Shown piece after piece: positions 58,838 through 64,000 of a stretch of DNA of 64,000 nucleotides (position 1 is its first letter; each line of letters starts with the position of its first letter). The stretch is from Paenibacillus tyrphae. GTDB taxonomy: Bacteria > Bacillota > Bacilli > Paenibacillales > NBRC-103111. Under the pieces are notes generated by a model that was given only the letters and a program-made list of their open reading frames with translations, searched no databases and was not told where the DNA came from. A program made the translations under genes and the position numbers. The DNA lies in contig NZ_BSDJ01000005.1 of assembly GCF_027925525.1 (NCBI RefSeq), forward strand, positions 1 to 64,000. Direction: 5' to 3'.

Positions 58838-60829
58838 ATGGGTAAAATAAACATTTTAGACGAACATATTGCGAACCAGATCGCAGCGGGCGAGGTGGTT
58901 GAACGCCCGTCCTCCGTCGTGAAGGAATTGGTGGAGAACGCGATTGACGCCGGAAGCACGAGAATCGACGTGGCGATCGAGGAAGGCGGACTGGAGCTGA
59001 TCCGCGTCACCGATAACGGCTCCGGTATGGACCCGGACGATTGCGAGACGGCTTTCTTCCGTCATGCGACGAGCAAAATTGCGAGTACGCAGGATTTGTT
59101 CGCGATCCGCACGCTCGGCTTCCGGGGGGAGGCGTTGCCGAGTATCGCCGCCGTCTCGAAGGTGGAGTGCCTGACCGCGCCGGATACGAGCGGACTCGGC
59201 TGTCGTTTTGTCATCGAGGGCGGTACCGTCCGCGCGAAGATGGAAGCAACGGCTCCCCGGGGAACGGATATTGCGGTGCGGGAGCTGTTTTACAATACGC
59301 CTGCGCGTCTAAAATATATGAAGACGATCCAGACGGAGCTCGGACACGTCACCGATTATATATATCGGCTCGCGCTCGCGCATCCCGGGATCGCCTTTAC
59401 GCTGAAACACAACGGACATACGTTGGTGCAAACGCTCGGCAACGGCGATTTGCTGCAGGCGATTGCGGCAATATACGGCACGAGCGTTGCGAAGAACATG
59501 CTGCCCATACGCGGGGAAACGCTTGACTACCGGCTGGATGGCTATATCGCCAAGCCGGAGCTGACCCGGGCCAATCGCGGCGGCATCTCGACGGTGATCA
59601 ACGGTCGTTACATCCGGAACTATCCGATGGTGCAGGCGCTGCTGCAGGGTTACCACACGCTGCTGCCGATCAACCGGTTCCCGGTTGCGGTGCTGCATGT
59701 GCAGATGGACCCGACGTTGATCGACGTCAACGTCCATCCGGCGAAGCTGGAGGTGCGCTTCAGCAAGGAGCCGGAGCTGATGCAGCTCGTCGAGCGCGAG
59801 GTGCGCGAGACGCTCGGGAAGCAGCGGCTGATCCCGGCCGCTAGCATGCCGGCGGCCAAGCGGCTGCAGGAGGCGGTCGTGCAGGAGCAGCTGGAGCTTT
59901 ACCGGCCGCAGGCGCCGCAAGCGCAAGCGTCGGCTGCGAGGCAGCCCACCGGGGCGCCGATGCCGGGCGCAGCCGCTCCTGCCGAGCGCTGGAGCGCGCC
60001 GGCGCCGGGCGCGGGCACAGGCGCCGCCAGCGCCTCGCCGTGGGCGCAGCCGCCCGGCGGAGCGCCGCAGCGCAGCGGCGGTGCCGCAGGCGCGGGCGAG
60101 CCGCAGCTGCGCGCTGCATCCGCGGGCCCCGCGGCGCAGCCGGGCGCGGAGCGCGAGCGGCTTTCGCCGCGCGAGACGGCGGCGGCCTCGGAGGCGCTGC
60201 TGCGCGCGATGACGCCGCAGGCGGAGGAGCCTCCGGCGCTGCCGGCCTTTCCGAAGCTGCACCCGATCGGGCAGCTTCACGGCACGTACATTGTCGCTCA
60301 GAACGAGGAAGGGCTATTCCTGATCGACCAGCATGCGGCGCATGAACGGATCAATTATGAGCATTATTACGACAAATTCGGCAATCCCGCGGAAGCGAGC
60401 CAGGAGCTGCTTGTGCCCCTGACACTGGAGTTCACCGCGATCGAAGCGGCGAAGCTGGCCGACCGCTTGCCGCAGCTTGAGCAGGCGGGCGTCTATCTGG
60501 AGCCGTTCGGCGGGGCTTCGTTCCTCGTCCGCGCGTATCCGCATTGGCTGCCGGCGGGCGAGGAGCAGGCGCTCATCGAAGAAATGATCGAATGGCTGCT
60601 TGGCGAGAAGAAGCAGGTGGATATCGGCAAGCTGCGCGAAAAAGCGGCGATCATGTGCTCCTGCAAAGCTTCGATCAAGGCGAACCAAAGCATCGGTCTG
60701 CTGGAAATCGAGACGCTGCTCGACCGGCTGGCGGCCTGCCGCAATCCGTATACATGTCCGCACGGAAGACCTATTGTCGTGAGCTTTTCGACCTATGAGC
60801 TGGAAAAAATGTTTAAAAGGGTGATGTAG
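58838..60829 (+). CDS. mutL: DNA mismatch repair protein MutL
   Basis: A 663-residue protein. The GHKL ATPase is complete: VVERPSSVVKELVENAIDAG, VTDNGSGMDPDDC, RHATSKI and TLGFRGEALPSI. The N-domain ends near 335 (NVHPAKLEVRF). Residues about 350-470 are a linker of unusually high Ala, Pro and Gly content encoded by very GC-rich DNA. The C-terminal endonuclease domain has DQHAAHERINYE, ACRNPYTCPHGRP and CSCKAS segments as in Bacillus MutL. MutL nicks the strand after MutS signals a mismatch. It is followed immediately by a methyltransferase gene. Confidence 0.96.
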   Translation: MGKINILDEHIANQIAAGEVVERPSSVVKELVENAIDAGSTRIDVAIEEGGLELIRVTDNGSGMDPDDCETAFFRHATSKIASTQDLFAIRTLGFRGEALPSIAAVSKVECLTAPDTSGLGCRFVIEGGTVRAKMEATAPRGTDIAVRELFYNTPARLKYMKTIQTELGHVTDYIYRLALAHPGIAFTLKHNGHTLVQTLGNGDLLQAIAAIYGTSVAKNMLPIRGETLDYRLDGYIAKPELTRANRGGISTVINGRYIRNYPMVQALLQGYHTLLPINRFPVAVLHVQMDPTLIDVNVHPAKLEVRFSKEPELMQLVEREVRETLGKQRLIPAASMPAAKRLQEAVVQEQLELYRPQAPQAQASAARQPTGAPMPGAAAPAERWSAPAPGAGTGAASASPWAQPPGGAPQRSGGAAGAGEPQLRAASAGPAAQPGAERERLSPRETAAASEALLRAMTPQAEEPPALPAFPKLHPIGQLHGTYIVAQNEEGLFLIDQHAAHERINYEHYYDKFGNPAEASQELLVPLTLEFTAIEAAKLADRLPQLEQAGVYLEPFGGASFLVRAYPHWLPAGEEQALIEEMIEWLLGEKKQVDIGKLREKAAIMCSCKASIKANQSIGLLEIETLLDRLAACRNPYTCPHGRPIVVSFSTYELEKMFKRVM

Positions 60830-61603
60830 TTGTTCGTTACCACCTCCTATGACCCGAATCCCGCGCAGCTAAGCGAGGCGGAGACGCTGGCGCGCGCGCT
60901 TGGCGGACGCTGTATCCGGCGGCGGCGAATGACGCTCGCCCAACTGCGGGATCGGTACGGGGATGAGGATATTTTGCTGATCTCGAAAGAGCGGATCGAA
61001 TACCATCACGAACAGCGGCTGCCGCTGTTTTTTCATCCCAGCACGGCGGCGGTCCGGATCAAAAGGCTGCTGAACGGCGAGACGGATCCGCTGCTGGCGC
61101 TCGCCGGTGTTCGCTCCGGGGACCGGATTATCGATTGCACGGCGGGGCTTGGCTCGGACGCCATCGTTTTCTCGTTTGCGGCGGGACCCGAAGGAGCGGT
61201 GACGGCGCTGGAAACGGCGCGGATTCCGTGCTTTTTGTTGGCACAAGGTCTTAAGACCTACCATTCGGATGTACCCGGACTGAACGAAGCGATGCGCCGC
61301 ATTGAGGTGATCGGTCAAGATCATAACGGTTATTTGCGTGCACTGCCGCCGGACAGCGCCGATCTGGTGTACTTCGATCCGATGTTTCGCAAGCCGATCA
61401 CGGAATCGACCTCGATCAAGGCGATCCGCGGCATAGCCGACGACCGGGCGCTGACGGAAGAAGCGGTGGCGGAAGCGCGGCGGGTCGCCCGCCGGGCGGT
61501 CGTGATGAAGGAGCACCGGGACAGTCAGGAATTCGACCGGCTGGGCTTTGCGGAAGTGCACCGGTCTTCCACCAAAATAGCTTATGGAGTGATAAGATGC
61601 TGA
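60830..61603 (+). CDS. class I SAM-dependent methyltransferase (RsmJ-like)
   Basis: A 257-residue methyltransferase. The SAM site is IDCTAGLGSDAIVFSFAAG (about 101-119), and the catalytic region is DLVYFDPMFRKP, which resembles the DPMF motif of RsmJ (16S rRNA m2G1516) and related nucleic-acid enzymes. The N-terminus (MFVTTSYDPNPAQLSEAETL) matches the YhiQ/RsmJ family. TTG start immediately after the mutL stop with AAGGGTGATG upstream. It overlaps miaA by seven bases. rRNA methylation is likely but the site is unproven. Confidence 0.75.
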   Translation: MFVTTSYDPNPAQLSEAETLARALGGRCIRRRRMTLAQLRDRYGDEDILLISKERIEYHHEQRLPLFFHPSTAAVRIKRLLNGETDPLLALAGVRSGDRIIDCTAGLGSDAIVFSFAAGPEGAVTALETARIPCFLLAQGLKTYHSDVPGLNEAMRRIEVIGQDHNGYLRALPPDSADLVYFDPMFRKPITESTSIKAIRGIADDRALTEEAVAEARRVARRAVVMKEHRDSQEFDRLGFAEVHRSSTKIAYGVIRC

Positions 61604-62571
61604 CAGAGACGGACCGGCATCGGCCGAAGCTGCTAGTGCTCGTCGGCCCGACCGCCGTCGGAAAAACCAGGCTTAGCTTAACGCTGGCCGAAGAACACAA
61701 CGCTGAAATTATTTCCGGAGATTCGATGCAGGTGTACCGGGGGATGGATATCGGTACGGCCAAAGCGTCGCCGGAAGAGCTTGCCCGGGTCAAGCATCAT
61801 ATGATCGACATCCACGACCCGGACCATCCGTTTTCGGTGGCGGAATTTCAAGAACGGTGCGTATCACTGATCCAGGATATCGATTCCCGAGGAAAGCTGC
61901 CGTTTATTGTCGGAGGAACGGGCCTTTATGTCGAATCGGTCTGCTACGACTTCCGTTTCAGCGAAGGGGGCTCGGACGAGGCTTTTCGCGCGGAGCAGGA
62001 GGCTTATGCCGAAGCCCACGGTGCGGAAGCGCTGCACGAGCGGCTGCGCCAGATTGATCCGGAGTCGGCGCAGCGACTGCATCCGAACGACAGGCGGCGC
62101 ATTATCCGGGCGCTTGAGATTTTTCATATGACCGGAGAACGGCTTTCCGACCAGCTTAAGACGCAAAAAAAACAGAGCCCGTACGAATTGTGTATCGTCG
62201 GGTTGACAATGGATAGAGCTTTACTATATAAACGTATTGAAGAGCGAATCGATCTCATGCTTGAGCAAGGGCTGGTCGAGGAGGTTCGGGGGCTTCTGGC
62301 GAAAGGTTACGGACCGTCGCTCGTTTCGATGCAGGGGCTCGGCTATAAAGAAATCGCGGCATACTTGCAGGGAGAGTATTCCTTAGAAGGAGCCGTCGAT
62401 TTGCTGAAGAAGAACACGCGTCATTTTGCGAAACGTCAGCTTTCTTGGTTTCGGCATATGAAGGACATCGTTTGGGTGGATATGAGTGAAATGGAAGAAT
62501 TTTCTACCCAACTGGACCAGATTCGTGCTATAATAGCAGACAAGCTAACATTTGGCGTTAACCATTTTTGA
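61597..62571 (+). CDS. miaA: tRNA dimethylallyltransferase MiaA
   Basis: A 324-residue transferase. P-loop GPTAVGKTRLSL near 19-30, catalytic Asp in GDSMQVYRGMDIGTAK, and HHMIDIHDPDHPFSVAEFQ, the conserved substrate-binding region; VGGTGLYVESV follows. MiaA transfers a dimethylallyl group to A37 of tRNAs reading codons beginning with U. It starts within the end of the methyltransferase gene and is followed by hfq. All motifs are intact and length is normal. Confidence 0.97.
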   Translation: MLTETDRHRPKLLVLVGPTAVGKTRLSLTLAEEHNAEIISGDSMQVYRGMDIGTAKASPEELARVKHHMIDIHDPDHPFSVAEFQERCVSLIQDIDSRGKLPFIVGGTGLYVESVCYDFRFSEGGSDEAFRAEQEAYAEAHGAEALHERLRQIDPESAQRLHPNDRRRIIRALEIFHMTGERLSDQLKTQKKQSPYELCIVGLTMDRALLYKRIEERIDLMLEQGLVEEVRGLLAKGYGPSLVSMQGLGYKEIAAYLQGEYSLEGAVDLLKKNTRHFAKRQLSWFRHMKDIVWVDMSEMEEFSTQLDQIRAIIADKLTFGVNHF

Positions 62572-62583
62572 GGGGGCCCATTG

Positions 62584-62823
62584 ATGAACAAGTCAATTAA
62601 CATTCAGGACACGTTTTTGAACCAATTGCGCAAGGAGAACATTCCGGTCACCGTTTATTTGACCAATGGATTTCAAATTCGCGGCGTCATTCGCGCGTTC
62701 GATAACTTTACGATCATTATCGACAGCGAAGGACGCCAGCAGATGGTGTATAAGCATGCGATTTCGACCTTTACGCCGCAGCGTTCGGTGTCGCTCATGC
62801 AGCAGGAAAATAGCGCCGAATAG
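62584..62823 (+). CDS. hfq: RNA chaperone Hfq
   Basis: About 79 residues with the Sm1 motif ([39 protein letters not shown]) and the Sm2 motif [12 protein letters not shown]. The hexamer binds A/U-rich RNA and small RNAs. The ATG that follows an in-frame TTG is chosen by homology to other Hfq starts; GAGGGGG lies upstream. It follows miaA in the usual mutL-miaA-hfq order. Confidence 0.96.
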   Translation: MNKSINIQDTFLNQLRKENIPVTVYLTNGFQIRGVIRAFDNFTIIIDSEGRQQMVYKHAISTFTPQRSVSLMQQENSAE

Positions 62824-62907
62824 CGGATTTTTTGGTTAGCGGCCAGAACTTGGAAACCGGAGAAGCAACTTTTTCAGGTTTCCATACGTCTAAATGGATA
62901 CGAAGCA

Positions 62908-62941
62908 TAAGAGCAACCCGGCTCGTTAGGGTTGTTCTTTG
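62908..62941 (+). terminator. terminator of the mutSL-miaA-hfq cluster
   Basis: AGAGCAACCC and GGGTTGTTCT form a 10-bp stem with one G-T pair and a nine-base loop, followed by a short T-run. Confidence 0.8.
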
Positions 62942-63009
62942 TTTAGTAAGCCTTGATGCAGGTTAAAAAGGCTGTGCATTGCACACAGACACAGAAAGGG
63001 AGTCGGGGC

Positions 63010-64000
63010 ATGACGGGAAGAAACAGCAGAACACCGGGCCAAGCACCGAAGGAGAAGAAACCGACATCATCCGCAAAATCATCCGTAAAACCGAAGAAAA
63101 AGAAGAAAATCACCATAGGCAAAGTTCTGGCATGGACATTTGTCACCGGCGCGCTCGCCGCCATTTGCGGGATGGGGGTATACATTTTCGTCCTGGTGAA
63201 CGGCGACAAGATCGTCGAGGAAAACATCGATAAGCTGAACTTTAGCGAAGCGTCCATCATTTACGACGCAGCCGGGAATGAAGCCGGCGTTTTGAAGGTG
63301 GAGAACCGGGAAAATGTCGATCCGGCCGAGGTTCCCGAAATTTTGAAACAGGCGTTCATTGCTACGGAAGACCAGCGATTTGAACAACACCAAGGCGTCG
63401 ATTTGTTTTCCGTCGGACGCGCTCTTGTGAAGGATGTTGTCGCGCGAAGCATGGTCGAAGGCGGTAGTACGATCACGCAGCAGCTCGCCAAAAACGTATT
63501 TTTAAGCTCGGACAAAACGTTTTTCCGCAAGGCGACGGAGATGTCCATTGCGCTTGCGCTTGAGAAGAAGAAAACGAAAGACGAAATCATAACTTATTAT
63601 TTGAACCGGATTTATTTCGGCAACCGGGCATATGGCGTGAAGGCGGCCTCCAAAGTATATTTCGGCGTCTCCAATTTGAAGGACTTGAAGCTGTGGCAGG
63701 TCGCTACGCTCGCGGCGATGCCGAAAGCGCCGAACACGTACAATCCGATCTCGAATCCGGATAAATCAAAAGACCGACGGGCGGTTGTGCTGAAGCTAAT
63801 GCAGGAGCAGGGCTACATTACGGAAGCCCAGCGAGCGGAAGCCGTCGCTGCAGAGTACGCGCCGCCGGTGAACACGGGCAAATCGCAGTACCAGACATAC
63901 ATCGATTACGTCCTCAAGGAAGCGCAGGACATGTATAAGTTCGACGAAGACGATTTGCTACGGGGCGGGTACAAAATCTATACTTCGCTTGACCCGAACG
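63010..64000 (+). CDS. class A penicillin-binding protein (PBP1A-like), 5' part
   Basis: The first 330 codons; the gene runs past the window edge. A basic cytoplasmic tail (Lys-rich, residues 13-35) precedes a membrane helix (VLAWTFVTGALAAICGMGVY). The glycosyltransferase domain GT51 has ATEDQRFEQHQGVDLFSVGR (catalytic Glu), EGGSTITQQLAKNVF and KKTKDEIITYYLNRIYFG. The transpeptidase domain is expected beyond the edge. The enzyme polymerises and cross-links peptidoglycan. AAAGGGAG precedes the ATG. It stands after a terminator, so it has its own promoter. Confidence 0.9.
   Translation, partial: MTGRNSRTPGQAPKEKKPTSSAKSSVKPKKKKKITIGKVLAWTFVTGALAAICGMGVYIFVLVNGDKIVEENIDKLNFSEASIIYDAAGNEAGVLKVENRENVDPAEVPEILKQAFIATEDQRFEQHQGVDLFSVGRALVKDVVARSMVEGGSTITQQLAKNVFLSSDKTFFRKATEMSIALALEKKKTKDEIITYYLNRIYFGNRAYGVKAASKVYFGVSNLKDLKLWQVATLAAMPKAPNTYNPISNPDKSKDRRAVVLKLMQEQGYITEAQRAEAVAAEYAPPVNTGKSQYQTYIDYVLKEAQDMYKFDEDDLLRGGYKIYTSLDPN

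Noticed and set aside
59309..60280. 323-codon open frame on the minus strand opposite mutL
   Set aside because: It is rich in Arg, Leu and Ala as expected from the complement of a GC-rich Ala/Pro coding region, has no ribosome site, and lies fully within mutL.
1..64000. CRISPR array, tRNA or rRNA genes
   Set aside because: No regularly spaced direct repeats and no cloverleaf or rRNA-like conserved sequence was seen anywhere in the window.

Overview
The window looks like a chromosome segment from an endospore-forming Firmicute of the Paenibacillaceae type (Paenibacillus or a close relative). The main reasons are a cotE spore-coat gene upstream of mutS, the order mutS - mutL - methyltransferase - miaA - hfq, a Cse60-like sporulation protein, Gram-positive lipoprotein signals, strong AGGAGG-type ribosome sites with many TTG and GTG starts, and a Fur-regulated siderophore importer of Bacillales type. 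This is inference from gene content; I cannot name the species. No tRNA, rRNA or CRISPR array was seen.

The window has two halves. Positions 1 to about 34.4 kb are accessory: lower and variable GC, short transcription units, immunity-like proteins (479-1978, 19433-20062), a Thg1-like polymerase, kinase and HD hydrolase operon (2023-3909), two ArsR plus MFS efflux cassettes (4479-6074 and 8589-10240), a secreted M15-like peptidase, a NucB-type nuclease, an aquaporin, a GntR-controlled ABC exporter (15542-17598), two HxlR-controlled oxidoreductase loci (17.6-18.7 kb and 26.2-30.3 kb), a secreted beta-propeller, and several broken genes (6.6-7.6, 10.3-10.9, 12.2-12.5, 20.9, 23.2, 27.7-28.1 and 28.4-28.7 kb). 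Its most system-like part is 30738-34271. There a TIM-barrel protein of the phosphoenolpyruvate-hydrolase-like family, a UPF0261 (Tm-1 N-domain) protein and an AraC regulator carrying the same TIM barrel as its sensor sit together.

From about 34.5 kb to the end the DNA is GC-rich and tightly packed, as in a core chromosome. It holds a Fur-box siderophore importer (two permeases and a lipoprotein), a repeat-bearing GH18 hydrolase, a small membrane protein with a DUF2653 protein, DUF309 with a two-component system, beta-carbonic anhydrase, an IscA/HesB-fold protein, M32 carboxypeptidase, an FAD oxidoreductase, an SsuABC-type importer, an ArAE-type membrane protein, cotE, an amidoligase-domain protein, then mutS, an S41 protease, mutL, a methyltransferase, miaA, hfq and the 5' part of a class A penicillin-binding protein cut by the window edge.

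Three regulatory layers can be read directly. Both arsR genes have promoters placed so that transcription should start at or next to the ATG (leaderless mRNAs), with inverted repeats between -35 and -10. Three copies of one ~41-bp element ending in an AAGTACGTACTT-type palindrome flank the HxlR-linked reductase genes. A perfect 21-bp Fur palindrome overlaps the siderophore operon promoter.
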